Shown here: positions 1-12,074 of the stretch, in pieces
Layout: every line of letters begins with the position of its first letter
How positions within the stretch are numbered: the first letter of the stretch is position 1
Assembly (NCBI GenBank): GCA_948146395.1
Contig: OX411543.1
Span: 57,093,689 to 57,157,688, forward strand
Reading direction: 5' to 3'
Source of the DNA: Fragum whitleyi
Lineage: Eukaryota; Mollusca; Bivalvia; Cardiida; Cardiidae
DNA length: 64,000 bases
Notes under the pieces: model-generated
What the model was told of the DNA's origin: nothing
Database searches by the model: none
Seen by the model: the letters and a program-made list of their open reading frames with translations, nothing else
Program-made: the position numbers and the translations under genes

Positions 1-742
1 GTATTCGTTACCGGGTTTCCTTTTCAGATTTTCTTTCTCTTTCGCATATGTCCAATCGTATATTTTAGGTACTTTGACAATTACAAATCTAAATGGTGAG
101 TTCTTATTCTGATATGATTGTTTGAATCTCATTAACCATTGCCCTGATATTTAAGACACACTCCCATTGTTCCCAAAGATATGTGACCAAAACAGATTAA
201 GACCAGCTTGCACAGAAGTACAATATGATCTTATCCTACATTGTCTGTTTTGTACACGTTTTAAACATTCCCAACAAAAATCATATTCAAGTGGATGATG
301 GTTAAAACAATCTACGAACCGCTACACTACATCTCTCCATTACATTGGCGTATCGGTAGGTTAATATAGTGGATCTGATATAATAAGATTGTGATAACTA
401 GATTGCGTGCCATTGTCCTGACTATGTCTATAGGCTATTTATTCGTTTCAGCTTGTAGTCTGGCCGTGTTATTAGAAGTTTATTATATTGAATTCTGATA
501 ATACACTAGTTTATTGGAGTTCCTTTCGTCTAGACACTTTGATACAAAATGTTGGTTATGATTTAATATGAGTTTTTATATTGTCGGTGAGTTTCATAAA
601 AATATCGCTATGTTTTATGTTGGAAGTAAAAAGTTTTGAAATATCCCTGTAAATTGAATCATAAATGGTGTATAATGATTTGAACTTGAAATGGTGGTAT
701 TCATCAAATTCTTAATATCAATCCCTACGTTTTTGATTTTTT
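1..742. other. intergenic, no feature recognised
   Basis: AT-rich sequence without a convincing reading frame, RNA gene or named repeat. A weak pyrimidine-rich AG at position 27 could mimic a splice acceptor, but nothing coding follows it. Confidence 0.5.
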
Positions 743-1756
743 AGCTCCACTGGCCGAAAGGCCAGCGGGCTATTGTTATGGCGGGGTGTCCGTCGTCCGT
801 CCGTCGGTGCGTCCGTCCGTCCGACCGTAAACTTTTACTTTAAAAATCTTCTCCTCATAAAGTATTGGATTGATTTCAATCAAATTTCACAGGAATGTTC
901 TTTAGTGATCCTTTATCAGTGTACACAAAATATTGTGGTCAAAAGAAAAATAAGTCTTTCATGGACAGGGGTCATTTCTTCAGATATGTTATATGGCGTA
1001 ATATCCAATATAGGGTAAAACAATTTTTTTTAAAGTTTAAACAGATGGATTTCAACCAAATATTATGGGAATTATATTTCTGTGAAGTTGTATCAGGCTG
1101 CAAAAAAACATTTGATAAGATGAACAGCTTTCTTTTAATTGGCAGAGGACATTTCAACATATAAAGTGAATATTTGATCACCTAAACAATGTTTATTTAG
1201 ATTCATTAAATTTTATAGGTGTAAAGATTGTAGGTTAGAAGGAACATAGGCTTTGTTGGCATCCAAATGAGTAGAAACATTAGGTGAAATAGATGGCCTG
1301 AGATGCCCCTTAATAATTGGTCAGTTTGGTTGAACGAAGGGTGACTGTACAAAGAGGTCAAGTGGTGTAAAGTGGCCTACTGAGGTTCAGAGTGGGGAAG
1401 AAAGAGCTGAGTTGACTGCACTCTAAGGCATTGGGCAGAATAAAAATATTGGATTTAATATTTTACTTCTTATTATCATTAGGTAGAATTTTGTTTTGAT
1501 GACAAACAATTATTGTGAAGTAACACCCTTGTAGTGATGTTTTATGAAAACCGGAAAGAACTTCAATCAAAATTTTGTGGACAAAGTACCAGGTTATTGT
1601 GCAGTAACATTCTATTAGTGTTGAAATTATTTATTTTTAGATTTCAAACAAATTTTACTTGAATAATCCTTGTTTAGTACAGCCTTATCATCCTCTAATA
1701 ACCATTATCAGGATATTCAGGCCTGTGGAGCGAATCAGGCGCTCAAGCGCCTCTAG
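743..1756 (+). mobile_element. Helitron-like repeat, family G, copy 1
   Basis: Begins TTTTT|AGCTCCACTGGCC, with a short stem CTGGCC-GAAA-GGCCAG at 750-765 and then a GTCCGTC-rich run (788-825). The right end has the stem GGCGCTCAAGCGCC (about 1737-1750) followed within a few bases by CTAG at 1753-1756 and then T. No inverted ends are seen. A 3' hairpin directly before CTAG is typical of Helitron/Helentron-type elements. A second copy with the same start and a different but equivalent 3' hairpin lies at 27869-28731. No replicase or helicase ORF is present, so the copy is non-autonomous. The assignment to Helitrons is inference. Confidence 0.6.
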
Positions 1757-1845
1757 TTTTTTCAACAGAAAGGACTATGTCCCTTAATTTGAAAAAAAAG
1801 TTCCTGCTTTTAATAGGCACTTTGTTATGGGGGTCATAAGATAGT

Positions 1846-2228
1846 CTACGTGTATGTGTTTACATACATACCGTTTGCGCAAATATCAAAATAAGCCCTT
1901 TTTATCATTTTTCCGAAAACAATTTGCGCAAATACCAATTATTATTTGACTCTGTAATTCATTCAACATATGAAAACAATTTTTAACCATAAGACCCTAC
2001 TATCACTAAGTCGAAACAATACTTAGTTTGAACTCCTGCTATTTGGGGTCGAGGTGACAAAGATAAAACTAAATTTTTTGGTTAAAGGAGGAAAGCTGTA
2101 AAAAAGAGATATATGTTACCATGAGTAGTTTTCAATGTCGATTTAGCAGCAACAGATATGTCGGAAAAGAAAGTACTAAGCTTTGCTATTTAATGCGGTT
2201 GGTACGTGAATCTACGTGTATGTGTTTA
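1846..2228. repeat. 349-bp segment between 17-bp direct repeats
   Basis: CTACGTGTATGTGTTTA occurs at 1846-1862 and again at 2212-2228. The sequence between them could be an insertion with a long target duplication, or the repeats may belong to an older duplication. The inside carries no ORF, tRNA-like head or clear tail. Confidence 0.35.
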
Positions 2229-3222
2229 ATCCCACCTGAGCACGATGTGCCCAAATAGAGCTGTTTAGATCACCCAATGTCCGTCGTCCATCGTGCGTCG
2301 TCCACAGTTTCTTTAAACATATGTTCCTCCTTAGCCAACTGACCAATCTTAGTGAGACTTGGTATAAATGTTTCTAGAGTCAAGCGCTTTCGAATTTCTT
2401 TTAAAGAAAATCTTAAATAAACACTCAACTCTGATTGCCATAGCAAAGGGAAAAAGAAACATTTAAAACATTTTCCTTTTGAAAAAAGAAGGCAGACAGC
2501 TTTCATATACAAGTATGGTAGGAAGATAATCATGTGGACCTCTACCGAGCTATTTCCTATCATACTCCATGGGTTATATTTGGGTTTCGCAAAGGCGTAT
2601 CCCATTTTACATATAACTTGAAAAAAATCTCTGCAACCAGAATGTTAAAATCCTAAATATTTGGTATCCCTCATTATTTTTCGGACGCCTACCAAGTTTG
2701 TCCATATCAAAATTGGGCTCCGCCTTGGCGCATCCTATTTATCATGGATAAAAAGGAGAAATGTGAATCTCTTCTCTGGTTTAATCGGCAGACAGCTTAC
2801 ATATTTGGTATGTAACATCATCGAGTGGCTTGTCCTTTTACTAAGTTTTTACATATCATGTCCCTGTGATCAAATTTAGCTTCCATCTGGACACTCCACG
2901 TTTTTCACAATGATATAGAAGATTTTTGTCTGAACATAGAAGACAGAATGCTTAGATATCTTAAATGTAGCTTCATCAAGATAACTTAAACCAAGTTAAT
3001 TCATATCATACTACTTTGTTATATAATTTGGGCCAATCCGTGTGCACTCCTTTCTGCATGTACATAGTATCATCTGTGTACACTCATTCTACATAAATAG
3101 TCAAGGGCATTCATATAAGGTACAAATAATATCCTAGTGGACATCTGCTAATCTTATTCAGATGATGTGACACCAGGCAAATGGACTAATATGGGCGACA
3201 TAGGACCAACATGGTCTTCTTT
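2229..3222 (+). mobile_element. Helitron-like repeat, family H, copy 1 (diverged)
   Basis: Starts near CACCTGAGCACGATGTGCCC, then a GTCCGTCGTCC run, then CACAGTTTCTTTAAACAT. These match the better preserved copy at 32442 in order. The right end GGACCAACATGGTCTTCTT resembles the terminal hairpin of family H (GGACCA-TCT-TGGTCC then CTTG). Internal segments repeat the phrase GGCAGACAGC...CATATTTGGTATG. The 111-aa reverse frame inside it is a chance frame within the repeat. Confidence 0.55.
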
Positions 3223-3990
3223 AAAAACATATTTTATAGACTTAAATTGTACTTAAATTGTGTTTGGTGTATGGTCTGTGATAATTATTGTGTTAAAGAT
3301 GCAGATTGATTTAGGTGAGTGGATTTTCAAGGAAACTTTCCTGTCTTGTTTTATCACATTTTTCGTTTTGGTTGACATTTCGAATGACTTCTAGATCGTC
3401 TACTTGTCAGATCCAATTACAAAAGAAATAATGCAGATTGTTTGAAAATTATCTGCTCGTCTAGGTCCCAGAATAAATCTACATCGTTGATAAGAAATGA
3501 ACTATTTGAGGCATCTCATTCAGGTCCAAAGTTAGTCCTCAGAGACGTTTGTGTTTAAACAAATTATCATCTCCTAATAAATAACCCTTTTGAATTACAC
3601 TGTATTATAGCGATGCGTCGTGTAACGTTATTTTGCGTTCATAGGCCCGTTGCTGATATAAATGACATTGCAAACAGATAAAATAACCACCTTTCTAAAT
3701 TTTACAAACAAAATCAATGGTTATGGTTAAAAGGATAAACAAAAAAGTTGATATTGTTTCAACCGTCTAGAAAGTAAAATATTACCCGTCTTTATAGTTG
3801 GAAAATCGCCTATTTGTGACATGCATGATTACCAAATTGGATACTTGATTTCATTTTCTGAATTCACAAATGAACATGAACACCAATGATGTCTTTCTGT
3901 ATGGTCTCGAAAGACTTGGCGAGAAGAAAAGGCTTCAAATATGATACCACAAGTATCTGTGCGAGGAAACATGCATCGTTTTAGAGTCAT
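3223..3990. other. no feature recognised
   Basis: AT-rich sequence. I see no long reading frame, splice-bounded exon or repeat family shared with the rest of the window. Confidence 0.45.
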
Positions 3991-3994
3991 GTAT

Positions 3995-4308
3995 CAAACT
4001 TTATCTTATAAATATACAAATATCCGTATGATAACATCCCATATGATATTTTTTTGTGTTATCACATAGCTATTTTTAGAACAATGATATAATGCGATTA
4101 TTTTTTAGAAACTTGCATATCAGTTAGAAACATCGACGAAAACAAGACAAATAGAGGTTATTAGATAAATACAATACGTACTACTTAGTGTATTGTATGA
4201 AAAATATCTAACTCGGTTGTGAGAATTGATAATTGTCTCGGCAGAGCCTTGACAATTATCAATTCTCACAACCGAGTTAGATATTTTTGATAAAAAACAC
4301 TAAGTACG

Positions 4309-4354
<46 letters not shown>
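3995..4354 (+). mobile_element. foldback element, family B, copy 1, with (TA)n tract
   Basis: A ~180-bp unique part (with ATCCGTATGATAACATCCCA and AACATCGACGAAAACAAGAC) is followed by a long palindrome. Its arms run from about 4198-4236 and 4250-4289 and contain ATCTAACTCGGTTGTGAGAA and its complement. The palindrome is framed by CTTAGTGTATTGTATG and CACTAAGTACGTATTA, and ends in (TA)n at about 4312-4353. The same order occurs at 24765-25092 and, reversed, at 15140-15472 and 54625-54945. No coding capacity; likely a non-autonomous DNA transposon. Confidence 0.75.
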
Positions 4355-4360
<6 letters not shown>

Positions 4361-4774
4361 CAAGTTAGAGTTTGATGATGTACTCCTCATATAAAGATCT
4401 GTTATGTAGGTTAACATGTCTACATTTTCAAAAAAATTATCGCCGATACTATTATTCATGTAAAAAATCAATTGATTGATATGTTTGATATAAGTTAAAT
4501 ATTTAAGTCCAATAAATATGTTCCATGTAGCTTTCTGAAAAAAAAGGTTAAACAGATGCCCATTAAGGCAAAAAAGGATATATTGGTATTGCCGACGGAC
4601 CGGCATACTGGCAAAAGAATAAACGACAGAAATACCCAACTGGGCCCATTTTGCTAGTGAACAATCATTGTTTTGTTACCCAAATATACAATTCAATGTT
4701 CTTTGACAAAGTACGAGATGTTGTCTCTTTGTAAATTCTTGAGCTGTTGTGGAAGAGGAATATAACAAAACAAG

Positions 4775-5405
4775 ATGAGCCTGTGCGTGACATTTCCAAC
4801 AATTTGAAATGTTCTCGAGATGCAAAGATTGAGTAGCGTTGACAGCCACATACTGTAAACATAAAGTTACCTGATGGCCTACTGTACTTTGAGACCTTAT
4901 CTATCTACAAAACGCATAGTAAAGACTCTGGTCAGACTGTGCGGATGCACAGGCTGGTCAGAGTCTTTGCTTTACGCATATTTGAAATTGCACAATGTAA
5001 TTAATTTGTTGCAACTAGTTTTCTCTCATTCAAATCTTGTGGAGTATTAATGGGGGGATAATCGGCGAATTACTTTTCAACTTACAAATAACTAATGAGC
5101 AAAAGTAAATCACTTGTGCAATAGGGTTAGCTTATTTGATCGGTGACCGTCCTTCTGTAAGTACACCCGACTCTCAACAATTTCTTTAGATAAACTCCTA
5201 ATATATGAGCCAGTGCATGACATTTCCAACAATTTCACTAGTGTGTAAGGTACAAACGTGAAGCAGCGTAGACAACGACGCAGTGCAATATTAATAATAA
5301 ATGCTGATTTCCTGAGTAGCAATTAAGGCCGTATATATCCGTAAAGTGCAGAGTAAAGACTCTGGTCGCACAGTCTGACCAGAAGCTTTGCCTTGCGCAC
5401 ATGTG
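4775..5405. repeat. local duplication with GACTCTGGTC hairpins
   Basis: TGACATTTCCAACAATTT occurs at about 4789 and 5218. In each case a block with AGTAAAGACTCTGGTC follows (about 4919 and 5351). The first of these forms the stem AAAGACTCTGGTCAG...CTGGTCAGAGTCTTT; the second is partly eroded. A related block lies at 51530-51620. This looks like an old ~430-bp duplication of a dispersed repeat. Confidence 0.5.
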
Positions 5406-5479
5406 AAATTGTTTGAAATGTCTCGCACTAGCTCGTATATCAACAGATACGTGTTGAAAGGTAAAAAATGAAAGCATTC

Positions 5480-6597
5480 TTATTTAAGACCACTGAGCGA
5501 TGGTACATTCAAAATTGTGAAATTACTACACTTTCTTGTTAATGAAGTGGATATACTTAACTTATTTTCTTGCGGTTGCAATTCAAACCCTAGACATTAT
5601 GGATTCCAAGGATTTGAAGTATTTTCAAATCGCACCAGAATAATTTCAAAGTAACATTTACACGAATTTATGATTTACGAGGATAAAATGTGAGAGAAAG
5701 ACAGATTGTAAGACAGGTATTGGCTTATAACAATACCTTACATTGAGCATTCTGTGGCTAGATAAAACAAAGCAAAACAAACAAACAAACAGACAGACAA
5801 ACTACCGAACAAATACAAAAGCAACAACAACAAAAATATACTCGTCTTCTAACACAATTTCGAGTTAGAAGGATGAAGGCTAAATTTGCTTCTTTTATCC
5901 GATAATTAACATGTTTTAAACAAATACACAGGATGTGATGTAATGAGATATGTCAAGATTAAGTTATAGTGTTCTTTTCAATAGTCTTTTCAATTTGAAA
6001 ATAATGAATCTATTCTATGAAAGGGTTTCATTTTACCAATCATCGGTAAATGCATATTTCTTCTCAGCGCTATTACATCTTATCTTAAAAGAACATATAA
6101 GCTATATATCAATCCTCGGAAATCTGCTCGAGTTGACAGCTTACGGAATATTTACACTATCTTTTTAATAGATAAATATTCGCCGACCGATGAGAAATTG
6201 TAAGATTAAATGTCTGTGATTGTACGTTTTGCTGACATGTAATAAATCTTCCGTCGTCAGTTCTAGAAGTGGTTTCGGCCCTTCTTTACGCAGATTTTTC
6301 GTCCTTACTTCCGTAGTTATAGAATGGTATTTCTGAAGAGCGATTGCTTTTTTGGATAGTCGGTGATACAGGTTTTGTGGATAAACATATACAATGGTTT
6401 AAGAAATCGCATCTAAGTATTGAAAGATGGATTCTATAACAACTTCGTTTTCTTTTTCTTACCAAAAAATTGTAACCCATCAGGCGAAAATGGACTGTTT
6501 AGAAAATGCTTAAAGTTTCAATCCTTGTCAGTCTGAGCGGATCGATCAGGCTGATTAGGGTTGTAACTTTTCACAACTGGCGATTTTCTGAATCCGT
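5480..6597. other. no gene recognised
   Basis: AT-rich sequence with a short CAAA/CAGA low-complexity stretch near 5766-5835. Frames up to 72 codons have no domain resemblance and no exon signals. Confidence 0.45.
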
Positions 6598-7025
6598 GAT
6601 ATTCTTTAATGCTTTTCGGTGGTTTATCGATAAATAACGGAGGATTATCACTTGATAAACTCACCGTAAAAGCAGTGAGATTATCAAAAACTTATACCCT
6701 GCTTTTGAGCATTTCATCCTATCTGACGTCAACTATACGGGGCGAAATAAGTGACGTCACAATGAACGTTTCATAGCAATCACGCGCAAAATGACGCGCG
6801 TTACGAAAATGTGTCCTAGAAATGTCACATTTTGTCTCATTTTTGCATTAAAGAAATAGAATAATCGTTTGTTTTTCGTGTAAGATCGATTTATATTTCA
6901 TTTCGCGAACAACAAAAGCTATATTTTCACTCGTGGTTCCACCACTCGTGAAAATATAGCTTTTGTTGTTCACGCGATGAAATATAAATCGATCTTTCTC
7001 TGAAACAAACGATTATCCTCTATTT
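6598..7025 (+). mobile_element. palindromic MITE, family C, copy 1
   Basis: Contains a small foldback (GATTATCACTTGATAAACTC / GTGAGATTATCAAAAACTTA region, 6645-6695). Two CRE-type octamers TGACGTCA follow at 6724-6731 and 6752-6759, then a ~156-bp palindrome at 6861-7016 with arms of roughly 70 bp meeting at CTCGTGGTTCCACCACTCG. Copy 2 at 10389-10790 has the same order. No ORF. Superfamily not determined. Confidence 0.7.
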
Positions 7026-7851
7026 ATTATTTTTTTTTAAATCCGATCTCCATTTGTCCTCTATCGTAGTCGATCCGTTTTTCAAATATGAATTTTATGG
7101 AGATCCCAGATGATCCCCTTTTGCGTGACGGATCTCACATGTAGAAGTAGAAAAAAAACGACACAGTAATGATCATTTCGACAGTCATGCATTTTTAAAA
7201 GAACGCATATTTCTTCGTGTCGTCATGTAGTTAGATGATTTTTTAACGTAATCTGCAATAGCACTTATGAATAGCAGCACTGTAAACTATGCTCTAGTTA
7301 CAAGTACTTTTACACTAAAGACACTTGCACGTTAGGAGGATCTTATATCATCATGTATGAGGGGATAGTACAGCTTAGGCTTCCATAAAGAATACTCGGA
7401 AAGGACAATTTTTGGCTTTTGAAATAGATTTCCTACGGCGTAAAAAGGCAATCAAACCATTTTACAACTTATGTCTCAAGCAATAGCAGATGATAGTATT
7501 GATGGTTCAATTATGCGGTTTTTTTTACCTTATTTTTTTATTACATGCAGGTTTTAGAATCACCAATACTCCCCTTTAGAAATGTCATTCTGAAAAATAA
7601 CTTGGCAAAATTGCAATAAAATTAAAGTGTTGAAAACACGTTGAAGTATCAGTTGTGAGTATGTATGTATTTTTTACAAATTAATTAAAAGATGTTTTGT
7701 TAAAGAATCGAAATGGTGTGGATAAAGAGCAGACTGCACATATGTGCAGACTGATATTTGCCTACACATCATACGAAAGCATGAGTATTTCGGTGATAGC
7801 AGTATGAAAATGTTAAATATTTTCTATATTCGCGGGCTAATTCTTAATCCA

Positions 7852-7926
7852 GTGGCTATGCGTGAAACAGATGTAACTGCCTATATTTTTAAGGCAGTTA
7901 CAATTGTTTTGCGCTGAGCCATCAAA
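7852..7926. repeat. 78-bp hairpin repeat, family F, copy 1
   Basis: Near-perfect hairpin with arms GGCTATGCGTGAAACAGATG-TAACTGCC and GGCAGTTACAATTGTTTTGC-GCTGAGCC. It is a diverged version of the hairpins at 52703-52780 and 63784-63861. Short size and strong self-complementarity fit a minimal MITE; if transcribed it would fold into a pre-miRNA-like stem. Confidence 0.7.
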
Positions 7927-8650
7927 ATGTGGATTCGAAGTAATTTTCTCAGAAAGATGACAGTCTACATAAAGCTGGTTATATAAAATGTCAGAAGAAC
8001 TGCCGTTTTATTGACATGCAATTTCTCTTTACGACCTCGGCAAGAATTAATGTAGATTTCATAAGTGTGTTTAACAAGTATGTAACAAGATATGGTGTCA
8101 TTATGCAAACACTGTCTTTATCTCAGACAAGCCGTTTGTTGGGAATATTTTGGAATTAATATAATAAATAAATCGAGTGTCAGAATTGAAAAGTGGTTGT
8201 AGGATTCCTGGTGTAATCATCTGCGGTATTGAATTTAAATAGTTTGCCGTATGTAGCATGGAACTATTCTGTGTTTGAACGTTAACTTATATCTAATTAC
8301 TTTAAAGCCTACGAAAGGTAAACAATAAGTTTCTCATTCCCGAAACGATATCATAAAATACTGAAAAAGGGGGAGGGTGTACGATCAAGTCCAAAATTTC
8401 ATAGATCAAAAACATCGCCATTGAATTCACAACGAATGTATGGAAAAAGATTGATACACATGCAGAAACCAATTTGAAAATAAGGGGTTTGTGAGAGGGA
8501 ACATGAAATAGGATCTTATGAAACCTTATGATATCATGAAATCTTATAACATCGAATGAAAACGCCAAGTGAGTCGTTTCATATATGTAAGAAAACAAGT
8601 AATATCCCCCCTTTCTAAGTTTTGATAACACCAGCCGAAACGATCAGATA

Positions 8651-8850
8651 CAGCTCAGAAGATCGTGAAATTGACAAGATGAATGGTTTTAGAATGATAT
8701 TTGAGTGAAATTAAATGAGTTGGTGGAGTGGCTTTTGAGTGTTGTTAAAGGGAGGTAATCCAATGTCGCTTACTTTGTTCAGGATGAACATAATTAGCGA
8801 TATTTGTTACCCCCTTTAATTAAATTTACGTATTTCGGTCCGTTTTGCGT
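8651..8850 (+). mobile_element. family A element, left part (+)
   Basis: Starts near GATCGTGAAATTGACAAGATG and runs through TGGTGGAGTGGCTTTTGAGTG into the central palindrome GGGAGGTAATCCAATGTCGC ... TAGCGATATTTGTTACCCCC. The right half is missing after about 8830. Confidence 0.65.
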
Positions 8851-8973
8851 GTACTCGTGGAACATTTAGACACTTTAAAACCCACAACAGCCAATAAAAT
8901 ACTAGAATGTTTTTAATTGTTTTCTTACCAATATCAAGACATGTGTGTGTCACTGCACTTACCATTCCTTGTT

Positions 8974-9256
8974 AGCGCCATAAGCTCAGTCTGTAAGGTG
9001 CCCGTCTGCAAAACTAGTAAGGTCGATATCAAGGGGTTGATTCTAGGGCTAGCATACTATCTTTCTAGTGAGCCGTTAAACGGAGGCCCATGTGACGGGC
9101 TGCTGAGATTTTACGGAGACCGAGCATGTTAAAAATCCATGGCGGATCTCAGTTTCGCCAAGTATCCTTGCACTATATAATGGGGGGGGGAGGGGTGTGT
9201 AGCTCATATGGGCGTATGTTACAGTAGCGACAAAAATAAACGCAAATATACACATA
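8974..9256 (+). mobile_element. SINE-1, copy 1 (diverged)
   Basis: A tRNA-like head with an A-box-like stretch (AAGCTCAGTCTGTAAGGTGC) and a B-box-like stretch (GGGGTTGATTC) is followed by CCGTTAAACGGAGGCCC, ATGGCGGATCTCAG, CATATGGGCG and an AAATAAACGCAAATA tail. The order matches the cleaner copies at 61147 and 62486. It has point changes throughout and a G-run at 9182-9190. Confidence 0.65.
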
Positions 9257-9849
9257 TCTTTTATTTGGGTACTAAACAAATTTCTCAACCAATAAGAAAC
9301 CGTCTTTCAATAGAAGAATTCAAATACTTAATTATATCCGCTCGTTTCAATTTGTTGGCGAAAACTACAATTTTTAAGAAAATAGACATAGAGACTGAAC
9401 AGAAAGAACATCAGCTTTACAATTACCGGAGTCCCGCAAATTGACGGGAATTACGACAGTGTCTGAGAGCGGAAGTCAATTAGGGACCCCTGGAAAAGGT
9501 TCATATGTCAACGTTACAGTTCTTGTTGAAAATATTTATAGTCACGACATCCAGCCATTGGAGAATGGCAGTTTTAAACACGTCTATTTTCTTTATATTA
9601 TCATTGCATCAAATTTTTGGGGCCTAAATTTCTAATGTGCCAGGGATTTCGTAACTAGTTTTATGAGTGTTTCTCTTACAAATGGAGATGGCAGTTGTAA
9701 CTCTAAGTGTTTGTCTAGTGACACTTCGAAATGTACAATAAAAGTGAACTAATTATCTACATCCATTTTCAATGTCGAAATGTTGATATCCATAGACCAA
9801 AGGGACTTACTTCTAGATCTATCTGGTATATTGCGAGCCCTATCTACTT
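9257..9849. other. no gene recognised
   Basis: Two forward frames (78 and 64 codons) overlap here by a few bases but have no recognisable domain. Probably non-coding. Confidence 0.4.
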
Positions 9850-9850
9850 A

Positions 9851-10197
9851 CAGTTAAATACATCCTGAAATTGACTTTTATCTCGGTCAAAACCATTCTA
9901 AATCGCCCCAAAATCACTTTAAAAGAAATAAGATCAACAACTTCATTTAAAAATCATAGCTAAAAATCGCGATTTCACTGATATAATTGAAGTTATACGC
10001 GTCTGATTGGTTCTTAAAGAAAAAGGAAGCTATTTATAGAACTTATACGGATATTTTATTAAAGGGGGTAATATATGTCGCTTACTTTGTTCACCCTGAA
10101 CAAAATTAGCGACAATGGATTGCCTCCTTTTAATTTTACTCAAAACTCATACGTCGCATTCATTCAATTCCATTCCATAATCATTCCAAACTAACTG
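9851..10197 (-). mobile_element. family A element, nearly complete (-)
   Basis: Bounded by TA|CAGTTA (9851) and TAACTG|TA (10197). It contains the reverse-orientation landmarks ATCGCGATTTCACTGATATAA, a CTATTTATAGAACTTATACG stretch and the central palindrome (about 10065-10130, with GTCGCTTACTTTGTTCACCC). The subterminal part beside the right end is shortened, giving 347 bp instead of ~430. Confidence 0.75.
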
Positions 10198-10388
10198 TAT
10201 ATATAATTCGTGATTCCCAGACTCGCAAATATTCACAGGTTAAATCATAGTATTTCTGAACATACATGTCAGCATGCAATGAACAGCTTCACAGCAAGAA
10301 TTCATTTGGTTTATGATTTTAAGTTTATAGTAACCTCGTCCCAAGAGCATGGAAAAACCAGATTAGCATATAGAAAAAATGACAGTTT

Positions 10389-10790
10389 TCTTTAATGCTT
10401 TTTGGTGGTTTATCGAGAAATAACGGTAGATTATCACTTGTCAATCTCACCGCAAAAGCAGTGAAATTATTAAAAACTCATTCCCTGCTTTTTTGCATTT
10501 CACCCCATCTGACGTCATCTATGAGTGGCGAAATAAGTGACGTCACAATGAACGTTGCATAGCAATCACGTGCAAAATGACGCACTTTACGAAAATATGT
10601 CCTACAAATTTCACATTTTGTCTCATTTTTGCAATAAAGAAATAGAATAATCGTTTGTTTTTCGAGTAAGATCGATTAATATTTCATTTCGGGAACAACA
10701 ACAGCTATATTTTCACTCGCGGCTCTGCCACTCGTGAAAATATAGCGTTGGTTGTTCTTTCACTGAATCAAACGATTATCCTCTATATAT
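10389..10790 (+). mobile_element. palindromic MITE, family C, copy 2
   Basis: Same order as copy 1: a foldback near 10435-10480, TGACGTCA at 10510-10517 and 10538-10545, and a palindrome at 10646-10779 whose right arm has lost about 20 bp. It shares runs such as TTCACTCG...CTCGTGAAAATATAGC. Confidence 0.7.
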
Positions 10791-11384
10791 TTTTACCTCC
10801 AATCTGTAGAAGACGTGACATCGCACCGGAGGGCACGACATATATAAGTATATCTATAGAAGCAAATATCACCCACATTGATTTTCAGCTTCTTAGACAA
10901 AAACAACTGTCAAAATCGATAAAACTTCCCTTCTAAATATTGCAGGAGAGAACATAATTAAATGTGGAATGTGGGGGCCTATATGTTGTCTTTGATTTTT
11001 ATCCAATTAACGTTCACAAGGGATTCACAAGATTTCCCTATAAGTCAGAAAAAAGATGATTCTTTTTAGTGATCATGTCATTTGAAGTACTACGAGTACA
11101 GAAAGATTCATTCCGTTGTAAAATATATCGTACAATTATATTCCAAAATCATTCACCTTCCCAATTACAATCACAGTCTTTAACTGTTTGCTTTCCTGCA
11201 GAACTAGTTGTTTAGTCTTACATGTGAGTAAATTAGAGAAATTCCAGACATGCGGAGATCTCCGTACACTTAAATTGATAACGTTTTTCCTAAATTTTAA
11301 AATGAGCTTGGTTTTAAAAGCAAACATATCACAAACAATTTTTGGGTATTTACGTCGTACCTGTCATGCAATATTTTACTTATA

Positions 11385-11821
11385 CAGTTAGTTACGTCGT
11401 GAAATTGACATTCGCCTCAATTAAAAATATTCTAAATCGCTCACTCAGCGCTCCATTCATTTATTCCAAACACTCACTCAAACCATTCAAAAACGCTCAA
11501 ACCCATTGAAAAATATAGAATTTTCAACGTCATTCAAAAGAAATTTGGATAGAGGAAAATCGCGACTTTACTAACACAATTCAAATTAAAAGCGTCTAAA
11601 AGGATCTTGAAGAAAAATGAAGCTATCTATAGAACCTGTATGCATGTTTTATTAAAGGGAGGTAATTAATATCTCAAATTTTGTTCATCCTGAACAAAAT
11701 TTGCGATATTTGGTTACCTCCCATTAAAACCGTTCAAAACTCGCTCCACACACTCATTTAATTTCATTCTTTAATCATTCCAAACTCATTCACTTTGTCA
11801 GTTTCACAATGTTGTTAACTG
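11385..11821 (-). mobile_element. family A element, full length (-)
   Basis: 437 bp from CAGTTAGTTACGTCGTGAAA to the mirrored TTTCACAATGTTGTTAACTG, with TA on both sides. The central palindrome at about 11656-11726 has arms GGGAGGTAATTAATATCTCA and its near complement ending ATTTGGTTACCTCCC. The left arm carries CTCACTCAGCGCTCCATTCA and similar short CATTC/ACTCA repeats. No ORF. TA target duplication and CAGT ends suggest a Tc1/mariner-type MITE. Confidence 0.85.
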
Positions 11822-12074
11822 TATTTGATTTGACACAGCACTCATTCATGTGCCACCCTATTCTCCATAACCCAGCAAGATCCTAATTAGAACTAAATAG
11901 GGCGACTCGGTATATACCACCTTTCAAAGGGATTTAAACGGAGTCCTTTCACGATTAATTTTGGATATTCACACTGTACGAGGCAAACCGCCAGGTTAAT
12001 GTGTACAAATGTAGGGTGGGGCTTATACTTTTAAAGATCATAGTAAATGAAGATGTATATCAAATCTGTTTGTA

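Noticed and set aside
2270..2605. 111-codon reverse frame
   Set aside because: Lies within Helitron-like family H repeat sequence and has no enzyme motif.
4277..4639. 120-codon reverse frame
   Set aside because: Its C-terminal Ile-Tyr run is the (TA)n tract of family B and the rest has no domain.
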